A stretch of 64,000 nucleotides of DNA from Cytophagales bacterium (GTDB taxonomy: Bacteria; Bacteroidota; Bacteroidia; Cytophagales; Cyclobacteriaceae), in NCBI GenBank assembly GCA_017303795.1, contig JAFLBR010000001.1, positions 186,001-250,000 on the forward strand, read 5' to 3'. This document shows positions 45,228 to 53,136 of the stretch, piece by piece; position 1 is the first letter of the stretch; the number at the start of each line of letters is the position of its first letter. The translations under genes and the position numbers were made by a program. The notes under the pieces are model-generated. The model was not told the DNA's origin, did no database searches, and was given only the letters and a program-made list of their open reading frames with translations.

Positions 45228-45506
45228 CTAAGCCAGCCGCTGCATGGCCTGCCCCAACGAGGTGGCCATCTCGCGAAAGCGATTAGTGGCTTCGTTTAGA
45301 AAATCCGGGTTGAGAATTTCATCCAGGTCGGCTTCGCTGGTTAAGTCCCATTCGGGTACTTTAAAAGTTTGCTCAAATAATTGCCATTCCAGCTTAATCA
45401 GGTACCGGTTGTTCCAATGGTAAAGGGTGATTTTGATTTCATCCTTCAGAAATTCTTTTATGACACGCATGGCTTGATTAGTGATTCGGATTTTGTATTG
45501 GCTCAA
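45228..45506 (-). CDS. hypothetical protein
   Basis: A 92-residue soluble protein. Its segment YHWNNRYLIKLEWQLFEQTFKVPEWDLTSEADLDEIL is well formed, and the C-terminus is helical (NRFREMATSLGQAMQRLA). I do not recognise the family. It lies upstream of the acyltransferase on the same strand with 57 bases between, and could be first in that operon. Confidence 0.6.
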   Translation of the reverse strand: MSQYKIRITNQAMRVIKEFLKDEIKITLYHWNNRYLIKLEWQLFEQTFKVPEWDLTSEADLDEILNPDFLNEATNRFREMATSLGQAMQRLA

Positions 45507-45735
45507 TTCTCAGACCACCTGACAATTGAACCTAATTGTAAGATAAATTGAGGAATAATTAAGTTGCATGCAGATTATCAGATTATTTGCTGATTAGCAA
45601 ATATTTGTGCGGTTGCAGCGTTTGTAAAATTGAGTTTGGTAAGGCTGAGTATTTATTGTTACTTGTAGCTTCGGTACCTGTAACTTAGTGTGCAGAATGT
45701 TTGTTAAGCAAAAGGTGAAAAAACTAGGCATCAAC

Positions 45736-48570
45736 ATGATTAGCAAGGTGATCAGGATTTTAGGGTTGGGGCTATTTTTAGCGAGTTTACCGGTTTCAGT
45801 TTGGGCTACTCATATCCGCGCAGGAGAAATTACCTTGCGTAGAACGGATTGTACCTCTCTAACTTATATCGTAACCATTAACATGTACACCGATACCGGT
45901 ACACCTATCCGGTTTGGTGATGGTGAATTACGGTATGGTGATGGCTCCCCGGTTCACATTACACCTACGATTCAAAACTCAAATTTACCTGGATTGCCTA
46001 ACGAAGTAGGTTTCGTGACTTATTCAAGTGAGCACACGTTTCCAGGCCCCGGCCGATATATAATAACGTACATTGAGGCCAACCGAAATGAAGGTGTATT
46101 GAATATTGCTAATTCAGTAAACACAACATTTTTTATTCAGACAGAAATAATTATAGATCCGTTTTTGGGATGCAGTAATACACCGGTATTGCTGGTGCCG
46201 CCAATTGATAAAGCTTGTACAGGAGTAGCGTTCTTTCATAATCCTGGAGCGTTTGATCCCGATGGCGATAGTTTATCTTACGAGTTCGTGGTTCCTAAAA
46301 TGAATAGGAACTCGGATGTGATTGCATACTTAGATCCTAATACCAAAACCTTTTACGATCGCATTGGATTAAACTATGGAACGGCTAACGAGGCTGGTAA
46401 TGGTCAACCCATTTTTGAAATTGATCCGGTAACGGGAACCATTACATGGGATGCTCCGGGCGCACCCGGTGAATACAACATTGCCTTTAAAATTATTGAA
46501 TGGCGTAAAATAGCCGGAACATGGGTTCAGCAAGGTTATGTAATTCGCGATATGCAGATTATTGTAGATGATTGCGATAACCAACGGCCTGAATTAGAAG
46601 TGCCACCCGATTTGTGCGTAGTTGCCGGTGAAACTATTGAGTTCGATGTATTCGGTACAGATCCTGACTTTGATAGTGTAAAAATAGAAGCGTTCTCACA
46701 GATATTTTCTATTAATCCCTCGCCAGCCAGTTTTACGCCAACACCAATTCGTTTCCAGTTTCTTGCCGCAGGCATTAAAGCCCGCCAAACTTTAACATGG
46801 CAGACAGAATGCAATCATATAAAAGATCAACCCTATCAGGTAACGTTTAAGATTACAGACAAAGGACGACCATCGTTAGTACAGTTTAAAACGGTGAATA
46901 TACGTGTGGTTGGCCCTGAGCCGGAATGGAATCCACCTGCCTTAAATCTGGCCACAAGGTCAGCGCAATTAAGCTGGCAAAATTACGAGTGCGCGTCTAA
47001 TGCGGTAACCATGCAAATCTGGCGCAGAGTAGATTCAACTACGTTTGTTCCAGATTGCGTAACAGGCATGCCCGAATTTCTTGGGTTTACTTTGATTGGA
47101 ACAGTTCCTATCGGCACCACAACTTTTAATGATAACAATGGTGGCCAAGGCTTGGATGCTGGCGCAAAGTTTTGCTATCGGTTGGTGGCTGTTTTCCCGC
47201 AGCCGGCTGGGGGCGAAAGTCTGGTATCGCAGGAAGTTTGCTTGCCACCTATTATGGCCGGATTGCCGGTGATAACGAACGTTTCAGTTGATGTTACAAG
47301 TCGCACCGATGGTGAGATTTTTATAAAATGGACAAGTCCATTCGAAGCTGATCCGATTCAGTTTCCTCCGCCTTATAAGTATGAGTTACACCGTGCCGAA
47401 GGTTTTTCCGGTGATGTAAATTTGGTGCAAGTATTCGCAGACAAGCTTGATACATTATATAACGATACATTCCTCAATACCCGCGATTTAATTTATAACT
47501 ATCGGGTTACGGCTTATGCCAATAACGGTGCGAAAGTTGGCGAGTCTGCTACCGCTTCGACAGTGCGATTGGAAGCAGCATCGAAGTTTCAACGCATTGA
47601 CTTAATCTGGAATGCTGATGTACCGTGGACCATTAATTCACAGAGTTTTCCATTACACGATGTGTTTCGTGGCCCTGAAAGTGCTACCGAAGCGCAAATG
47701 GTATTTCTTGAGGCGGTGAATGTAACGCAGGCAGGTTTCAATTACATTGATGAGCCACTACAGGAAGATCAGGAATATTGTTATCGGGTGCGCACACTTG
47801 GTACGTATGGCAATCCTTTAATTGATGCACCCCTTGAAAATTTTTCTCAGATTATTTGTTCTACCCCAAACGATTCTATTCCTCCTTGTAAGCCGCTATT
47901 TACCATGGCTGGCCGCGATTGCGCAGAATTTATTGAAACGGAATCGTGTCTGGAAAACTCTTATAGTAATACGCTATCGTGGCAACGCCCTACCGATTTG
48001 GCTTGTCGCGATGATATTCGCAATTACAGAATTCTGATGGCCAATCGCCTTTCAGCAGAGTTTACGGAGATAGCCATTGTTTCAGATACGTTCTTTGTAC
48101 ATTCCAATCTGCCTTCGTTTGCAGCTTGTTATAAAATTATTGCAGTAGATCGTGCCGGCAATGAAAGTGAAGCCAGTGATGTATTCTGTTTCGATAATTG
48201 TCCGTATTACGAATTGCCCAATGTATTTACACCCAATGGCGATCAATGTAATGATTTCTTCAGCGCGTTTAGCGATAGAGAGACAGGAGAGAATGCTCCT
48301 TGCGGCCGAGTGAAATTAGAGTTACAAAAACGCTGTGCGCGGTTTGTACTAAAAGTAGATTTAAGGGTTTACAACCGATGGGGCAAAGAAGTGTATCGTT
48401 ATACTTCGGGTGGCGAACGCTCCATTTTTATTGATTGGGATGGACGTGATAATAATGGGAATGAACTAACAACCGGATTTTATTACTACAGTGCCCATGT
48501 GACCTTCGACATGGTTGATCCGGCAAGACAAAATAAAACCATAAAAGGATGGGTGCACCTGGTGCGGTAG
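45736..48570 (+). CDS. T9SS cargo protein with gliding-motility C-terminal domain
   Basis: From the ATG at 45736 the protein is 944 residues. It has a signal peptide (VIRILGLGLFLASLPVSVWA), followed by THIRAGEITLRRTDCTSLTYIV, then several fibronectin-like beta domains (for example LSWQNYECASNAVTMQIWRRV). The C-terminal type B sorting domain shows YELPNVFTPNGDQCNDFF, LRVYNRWGKEVYRY and IDWDGRDNNGNELTTGFYYY. It should be exported by the type IX system. Unlike the 34-39 kb cargo it has no PorP/SprF gene beside it. An upstream in-frame ATG at 45688 adds 16 residues before the signal and is not preferred. The end overlaps the next gene by 22 bases. Confidence 0.92.
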   Translation: MISKVIRILGLGLFLASLPVSVWATHIRAGEITLRRTDCTSLTYIVTINMYTDTGTPIRFGDGELRYGDGSPVHITPTIQNSNLPGLPNEVGFVTYSSEHTFPGPGRYIITYIEANRNEGVLNIANSVNTTFFIQTEIIIDPFLGCSNTPVLLVPPIDKACTGVAFFHNPGAFDPDGDSLSYEFVVPKMNRNSDVIAYLDPNTKTFYDRIGLNYGTANEAGNGQPIFEIDPVTGTITWDAPGAPGEYNIAFKIIEWRKIAGTWVQQGYVIRDMQIIVDDCDNQRPELEVPPDLCVVAGETIEFDVFGTDPDFDSVKIEAFSQIFSINPSPASFTPTPIRFQFLAAGIKARQTLTWQTECNHIKDQPYQVTFKITDKGRPSLVQFKTVNIRVVGPEPEWNPPALNLATRSAQLSWQNYECASNAVTMQIWRRVDSTTFVPDCVTGMPEFLGFTLIGTVPIGTTTFNDNNGGQGLDAGAKFCYRLVAVFPQPAGGESLVSQEVCLPPIMAGLPVITNVSVDVTSRTDGEIFIKWTSPFEADPIQFPPPYKYELHRAEGFSGDVNLVQVFADKLDTLYNDTFLNTRDLIYNYRVTAYANNGAKVGESATASTVRLEAASKFQRIDLIWNADVPWTINSQSFPLHDVFRGPESATEAQMVFLEAVNVTQAGFNYIDEPLQEDQEYCYRVRTLGTYGNPLIDAPLENFSQIICSTPNDSIPPCKPLFTMAGRDCAEFIETESCLENSYSNTLSWQRPTDLACRDDIRNYRILMANRLSAEFTEIAIVSDTFFVHSNLPSFAACYKIIAVDRAGNESEASDVFCFDNCPYYELPNVFTPNGDQCNDFFSAFSDRETGENAPCGRVKLELQKRCARFVLKVDLRVYNRWGKEVYRYTSGGERSIFIDWDGRDNNGNELTTGFYYYSAHVTFDMVDPARQNKTIKGWVHLVR

Positions 48571-48962
48571 AACCGGTAATTTTGTTTGATGGGGTTTGTA
48601 ACCTCTGCAATAGTTCAGTTTTATTTATTATTCAACGCGACCCAAAGGCAAAATTCAGATTTGCATCTTTGCAATCTGATTTTGGTAAAGCTCAGATGCT
48701 TCGATTTGGTTTAAATTATTCGGAGTTGAATAGCGTACTTTTGATTAAACAGGAAACCCTCTATCAGAAAAGCAATGCCGCACTTGAAATAGCCCGAAAC
48801 CTGACAGGTGGCTGGCCATTGTTATATGTGTTTAAAATGGTTCCTGCTTTTTTGCGCGATTGGATTTATAACTGGATTGCCCAAAACCGTTATGGGTGGT
48901 TTGGAAAAAAAGATGCATGTATGATACCCACTCCCCAATTGAAGTCGAGATTTGTGGGCTAG
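48549..48962 (+). CDS. DCC-family thiol-disulfide oxidoreductase-like protein
   Basis: A 137-residue member of the DCC (DUF393) family, with the naming motif in VILFDGVCNLCNSSVLFII near the N-terminus. KFRFASLQS, GWPLLYVFKMVPAFLRDWIYNWIAQNRYGWFG and a late KDACMIPTP segment follow. Family members have a thioredoxin-like fold and are thought to be redox-active through the paired cysteines. It starts inside the last codons of the T9SS cargo gene, so translation may be coupled, but a functional link is unclear. Confidence 0.9.
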   Translation: MGAPGAVEPVILFDGVCNLCNSSVLFIIQRDPKAKFRFASLQSDFGKAQMLRFGLNYSELNSVLLIKQETLYQKSNAALEIARNLTGGWPLLYVFKMVPAFLRDWIYNWIAQNRYGWFGKKDACMIPTPQLKSRFVG

Positions 48963-49016
48963 CTTCATTTTGATCTTAGCGTTGCATCCACTAAACTGCA
49001 TTCAAATTTCACACAC

Positions 49017-49892
49017 ATGATTGCTTTTGTTTTTCCTGGGCAAGGCGCCCAGTTTACCGGAATGGGGAAAGAACTTTACGACTCTAACCCGCTTGCCAAA
49101 TCACTTTTTGAAAAAGCAAATGATACTCTGGGCTTCAACATTACTGAAATTATGTTCTCGGGTTCAGCCGAAGAGCTTAAACAAACCCGAGTTACCCAAC
49201 CGGCAGTGTTTATTCATTCGGTAGTTACGGCTTTGGCTCAGAATGCTTTACAACCACAAATGGTGGCCGGCCATTCGCTGGGCGAATTTTCGGCATTGGT
49301 TGCCAATAAAACACTTTCGTTTGAAGACGCATTGAGCTTGGTTTATAAACGCGCCATTGCCATGCAACGGGCTTGTGAAATCAATCCATCAACTATGGCT
49401 GCCATTCTGGGCTTGGACGATGCTAAGGTGGAAGAAATCTGCGCATCAATAACAGAAGAGATTGTAGTAGCCGCTAATTATAATTGTCCCGGCCAATTGG
49501 TAATCTCAGGTTCAATAAAAGGTATTGACATTGCCTGCGAAAAAATGAAAGCAGCAGGTGCAAAGCGTGCTTTACCATTACAAGTGGGTGGTGCATTTCA
49601 TTCGCCTTTAATGGAGCCTGCTCGCGAAGAGTTGGCAGCCGCTATTCAGGCTACAAAATTCAATACTCCGGTTTGTCCGGTTTATCAAAATGTAAATGCT
49701 TTGCCTTCAACCGATGTGGCGGTAATCAAAAAAAATCTGGTAGATCAACTCACTGCGCCTGTTCGGTGGACGCAGTTGGTTCAAAACATGGTAAAAGATG
49801 GCGGCCAGAAGTTTGCTGAATGTGGACCGGGCAAAGTATTGCAGGGCCTGGTTAAGAAAATCGCTCCACAGGCGGAAGTGTCGAGTTTATAA
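49017..49892 (+). CDS. fabD: malonyl-CoA:ACP transacylase
   Basis: A 291-residue enzyme that loads malonate onto acyl carrier protein at the start of fatty-acid elongation. It opens with FVFPGQGAQFTGMGKELY and shows TQPAVFIHS, the nucleophile in AGHSLGEFSALVA, the Arg segment VYKRAIAMQRAC, AANYNCPGQLVISG, the catalytic His in GGAFHSPLM, and ECGPGKVLQGLVKKI. All active-site residues are intact. It is monocistronic and does not sit in a fab cluster here. Confidence 0.97.
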   Translation: MIAFVFPGQGAQFTGMGKELYDSNPLAKSLFEKANDTLGFNITEIMFSGSAEELKQTRVTQPAVFIHSVVTALAQNALQPQMVAGHSLGEFSALVANKTLSFEDALSLVYKRAIAMQRACEINPSTMAAILGLDDAKVEEICASITEEIVVAANYNCPGQLVISGSIKGIDIACEKMKAAGAKRALPLQVGGAFHSPLMEPAREELAAAIQATKFNTPVCPVYQNVNALPSTDVAVIKKNLVDQLTAPVRWTQLVQNMVKDGGQKFAECGPGKVLQGLVKKIAPQAEVSSL

Positions 49893-49902
49893 TCCAGGAG
49901 GC

Positions 49903-50391
49903 TCAAACTAATTTGAGCACATCTAATTGATCCGCGCACGCATCAAGTAATTGTTTCTGCGTTTTGCTGAATACCGGATGAACAAAGTCCGGAAGAATCT
50001 CAACTAACGGCACCAGAGTAAATCGCCTGAGGTGTAAGGCAGCATGAGGCAGTGTAAGAGTTGTGGTGTGATGAATCTTATCGCCAAAGTAAAGCAAATC
50101 AATATCAATAATCCGGACGCCCCATTTTTTAGAACGTACCCGTCCCATTTCATGTTCAATGTTTAATACGATTTCAAGTGCCTGAATGGCAGTTCCGGTA
50201 TAAGGTATAACCACCACTTGATTTAAAAAGTCGGGCTGATCAGTTTCGCCCCAGGCTTTTGTGCTGTAAACAGAAGATGCAGTCTCAATTTTTCCTATCC
50301 GAAACTGCAGTAAATCAATAGCTTTTCTTAACAACGCGCGGCTGTTTCCCTGGTTGCTGCCTAATAACAATATCAGCGGGCTTGCGTTCAT
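49903..50391 (-). CDS. folK: 2-amino-4-hydroxy-6-hydroxymethyldihydropteridine pyrophosphokinase
   Basis: A 162-residue HPPK enzyme of folate synthesis that transfers pyrophosphate from ATP to hydroxymethyl-dihydropterin. It shows LLLGSNQGNSRALLRKAI at the start, SSVYSTKAWGETDQPDFLNQVV, and the ATP/Mg motif GRVRSKKWGVRIIDIDLLYFGD. TLPHAALHLRRFTLVPLVEI, which binds pterin, follows. It converges on fabD with only ten bases between stops and diverges from sppA. Confidence 0.96.
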   Translation of the reverse strand: MNASPLILLLGSNQGNSRALLRKAIDLLQFRIGKIETASSVYSTKAWGETDQPDFLNQVVVIPYTGTAIQALEIVLNIEHEMGRVRSKKWGVRIIDIDLLYFGDKIHHTTTLTLPHAALHLRRFTLVPLVEILPDFVHPVFSKTQKQLLDACADQLDVLKLV

Positions 50392-50467
50392 TCTTATGCC
50401 GAAAGATAGCGGCCTGTTTTAATTCCCGTTCTTCTTTCTGTAATTTTCGCGTCTTAAAATTCAATCC

Positions 50468-52231
50468 ATGAACTTCTTCAAAACTTTTCTGGCCTCTTGC
50501 CTTGGCTCTTTACTTGCATTTTTAGTGCTGTGTGGCCTTGGTTTTTTTCTGTTGATTGGCATGGTAGCCAGTTTTTCAGATAGCAAAGATCAGGTAATCG
50601 TAAAAAACCAATCGGTTTTACATCTTAAACTAAATGGGCCTATTACTGAAAATGAGGTTGAAGATACATTCGAAGATTTACCCATACCGGGCGCTGTCTC
50701 CACCACGGGTTTGCTCCCGCTGAAGCGCGCCATTACAAATGCCAAGGACGACCCGAAGATTGAAGGAATCTACCTCGACATCAATACACTCATGGCTGGT
50801 TATGGTGTTGCCCGTGAGTTGCGTCAGGCACTGGTTGATTTTAAAGAATCGGGTAAATGGATTATTGCCTATAGTGAATATTATACCGAGTCAGCGTATT
50901 ATGTAGCATCGGCTGCTGATAAAGTATATCTCAACCCGGAAGGCGAACTGGAGTTTAACGGTCTTTCGGTGGAGGTTTCATTCTTTAAAAAGTTGTTCGA
51001 TAAGCTTGACATTAAACCTCAGATTTTCAGAGTAGGCGATTTTAAAAGTGCAGTTGAACCGTTTATGCTCGATCGCATGAGCGAAGAAAACAAACTTCAA
51101 CTCAATGAAATGATAACCGATATTCACGGTACCTTACTTGAAGATGTGGCTGCCTCACGCAGCATTGAAGCTACCCGCTTACGCGAAATAGCCGACAAAA
51201 TGTTGGTGGTTAACACAAAGACAGCTGCCGAATATGGTCTTGTGGATTCGTTGATCTATTTCGATCAGGTACAAGCTGAACTTCGTGCGCGGCTGGGTTT
51301 AGCAGAGAATACAAAAATCAATCTGGTAAAATATGGTAAGTACAAGCGTAGCTTCTCAACTTCCAGTACTTCTAAAAATGAGATAGCTGTAATTGTGGCC
51401 GATGGTGATATACTTTCAGGCAGGGCGCAAGAAGGTGTTATTGGTTCTGATACGTTTGCGGAAGAATTGCGTAAGGCTCGTACCAACGATCGCGTTAAAG
51501 CAATTGTAGTGCGAATCAATTCTCCGGGTGGTAGTGCGCTGGCATCGGATGTAATGTGGCGCGAGATTAAACTGGCAACCGAAGTAAAACCGGTAATCGC
51601 GTCTATGTCCGACTATGCAGCTTCTGGCGGCTATTATTTAGCAATGGCCTGCGATACGATTGTGGCGCAACCTACAACTATTACCGGTTCAATAGGTGTG
51701 TTTAGTGTGTTGTTTGATATGAGTAGTTTTCTCGACAACAAAATCGGGATTACGTTTGAAGAGGTGAAGACAGGTGAGATAGGTGAGTTGATAACGGTTA
51801 CACGTCCGCTTAATGCAGTTGAAAAAAACATCTGGCAAAAGAAGACGGAAGAAATTTATGAAGGGTTTACTTCTAAGGCAGCTGAAGGTAGAGCTATGCC
51901 CGTGGCTGAACTTCGCAAGATTGCATCGGGCCGGGTTTGGACCGGAGCCCAGGCTAAAGAACGTGGACTGGTGGATATACTCGGTAACTTTGAAGAAGCA
52001 GTAACCATTGCTGCCAAAGCCGCGGATTTAGGCGAAGATTATAAGCTCAGATACTACCCGGTTCAAAAGACTTTTCTGGAAGAGTGGCTGGGTGGACTGG
52101 AGGAAAACGCGGAAACTAGGATGTTGAAAAAGGAATTGGGTACTAACTACGATACCTATCAATACCTCAAAAAACTGAAGAATTATCAGGGTAGCCAGGC
52201 CAGAATGCCGTATGAATTGGTAATAGAGTAA
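50468..52231 (+). CDS. sppA: signal peptide peptidase SppA, 67-kDa type
   Basis: A 587-residue membrane-anchored protease with an N-terminal helix (CLGSLLAFLVLCGLGFFLLIGMVASF) and two tandem ClpP-like domains. The catalytic Lys is in RVGDFKSAVEPFMLDRMS of the first domain, and the nucleophile Ser in SDYAASGGYYLAMACD of the second. VRINSPGGSALASDVMWREI and TGSIGVFSVLFD also match. It degrades released signal peptides in the cytoplasmic membrane. Length and catalytic dyad are typical. A series of RNA-like hairpins lies 70 bases downstream. Confidence 0.95.
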   Translation: MNFFKTFLASCLGSLLAFLVLCGLGFFLLIGMVASFSDSKDQVIVKNQSVLHLKLNGPITENEVEDTFEDLPIPGAVSTTGLLPLKRAITNAKDDPKIEGIYLDINTLMAGYGVARELRQALVDFKESGKWIIAYSEYYTESAYYVASAADKVYLNPEGELEFNGLSVEVSFFKKLFDKLDIKPQIFRVGDFKSAVEPFMLDRMSEENKLQLNEMITDIHGTLLEDVAASRSIEATRLREIADKMLVVNTKTAAEYGLVDSLIYFDQVQAELRARLGLAENTKINLVKYGKYKRSFSTSSTSKNEIAVIVADGDILSGRAQEGVIGSDTFAEELRKARTNDRVKAIVVRINSPGGSALASDVMWREIKLATEVKPVIASMSDYAASGGYYLAMACDTIVAQPTTITGSIGVFSVLFDMSSFLDNKIGITFEEVKTGEIGELITVTRPLNAVEKNIWQKKTEEIYEGFTSKAAEGRAMPVAELRKIASGRVWTGAQAKERGLVDILGNFEEAVTIAAKAADLGEDYKLRYYPVQKTFLEEWLGGLEENAETRMLKKELGTNYDTYQYLKKLKNYQGSQARMPYELVIE

Positions 52232-52304
52232 CCAAATTATAATGTAAGGTTACACCCCTGAAATGCTAAAAGAAGGGTATTTTCTTTAAATAATGGACAA
52301 CTTC

Positions 52305-52428
52305 CCACGCATGGATTTAGGAGGCTCCAAGCGTGGATATGGAATACACATAGAGATGAAACTCTATTTTGTTGCTAATAATTGGAGGTATTTGCTTTCG
52401 CAAAACCTACTTCCCTCACATGAGGGAA
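52305..52428. ncRNA. candidate structured RNA: four consecutive hairpins
   Basis: Within 124 bases four stem-loops follow each other. Hairpin 1 is CCACGC-A-TGGA pairing with TCCA-A-GCGTGG (52305-52336). Hairpin 2 is ATAGAG with CTCTAT (52350-52367). Hairpin 3 is AGGT-A-TTTGC with GCAAA-ACCT (52386-52408). Hairpin 4 is TTCCCTCA with TGAGGGAA (52411-52428). No reading frame or T-tract terminator explains them, and I recognise no known RNA family. The strand of transcription is not determined. Confidence 0.4.
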
Positions 52429-52498
52429 AGATTATATAAAATGATAGCCGAAAACGGGTTACCTTAGTAACTGATTTTACTAGCGTTCTTTGAATTAA

Positions 52499-52642
52499 TT
52501 AGTCCTTTAAAGCAAAGCCACCGCTGTTAGGGCTAAACTCTTTTTGAGCTACGGGCTTCGAAGTGTTAACAGATTTGAAAGCTACCAGGCTGGATACAGT
52601 GATCACAGCAGCTACTACTACGATAATTGATTTGGTTTTCAT
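52499..52642 (-). CDS. small exported peptide (47 aa)
   Basis: A 47-residue peptide: a basic start, a hydrophobic core (SIIVVVAAVITVSSLVAF) and a polar tail ending in FSPNSGGFALKD. It has a signal/anchor but no lipobox cysteine. Its layout and Ser/Asn/Gly-containing tail resemble the two tandem peptides just upstream on the same strand, suggesting a distant third member of the set. The function is unknown. Confidence 0.55.
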   Translation of the reverse strand: MKTKSIIVVVAAVITVSSLVAFKSVNTSKPVAQKEFSPNSGGFALKD

Positions 52643-52681
52643 ATTAATTAATTGTTGAGTGTTTCTTGATTTTGATTGTAA

Positions 52682-52813
52682 TTAACCTTCTTTCACTCCA
52701 CTTCCGCCACCGTTATTAGACTCGGCTTGTGGTTTTACTTCTTCATCAGTGCATGAAGTAAAAGCGATTGCAGAGAAAGAAGCGAAAAGGATAATTGCGA
52801 ATAGTTTTTTCAT
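52682..52813 (-). CDS. small lipoprotein-like peptide, copy A (43 aa)
   Basis: A 43-residue peptide with a signal sequence (KKLFAIILFASFSAIAF) and a cysteine in FTSC that could be lipidated. The tail of about 22 residues is acidic then glycine-rich (TDEEVKPQAE, SNNGGGSGVKEG). It is identical in protein sequence to copy B, which lies 180 bp upstream on the same strand. The two coding sequences differ at one synonymous base, while the DNA between and around them is different. Confidence 0.72.
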   Translation of the reverse strand: MKKLFAIILFASFSAIAFTSCTDEEVKPQAESNNGGGSGVKEG

Positions 52814-52861
52814 ATTTAGAGGGCTTAAATAGTTAGTAATTGTGTGTTTAACTTCTAGGAA

Positions 52862-52993
52862 TTAACCTTCTTTCACTCCACTTCCGCCACCGTTATTAGA
52901 CTCGGCTTGTGGTTTTACTTCTTCATCAGTGCATGAAGTAAAAGCGATTGCAGAAAAAGAAGCGAAAAGGATAATTGCGAATAGTTTTTTCAT
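52862..52993 (-). CDS. small lipoprotein-like peptide, copy B (43 aa)
   Basis: The protein is identical to copy A: signal peptide, FTSC cysteine and the SNNGGGSGVKEG tail. I choose the ATG at 52993, because the frame upstream to 53083 encodes a His/Asn-rich extension that would displace the signal sequence, and copy A starts at the equivalent ATG. It is divergent from the TPR histidine kinase gene, separated by about 140 bp. Confidence 0.72.
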   Translation of the reverse strand: MKKLFAIILFASFSAIAFTSCTDEEVKPQAESNNGGGSGVKEG

Positions 52994-53136
52994 GATTATA
53001 AAATGGTTTAAGTGTGGGTTACTAATAAGTAGAGGATTTAGATTATTATTTGTTTTAAAATTTTTTTTTGTTTGATGATGCAAAGGTGGTGGTTGTTTAG
53101 AACCTAATTTTTTTATTTTGATACGTCAACTTACAT

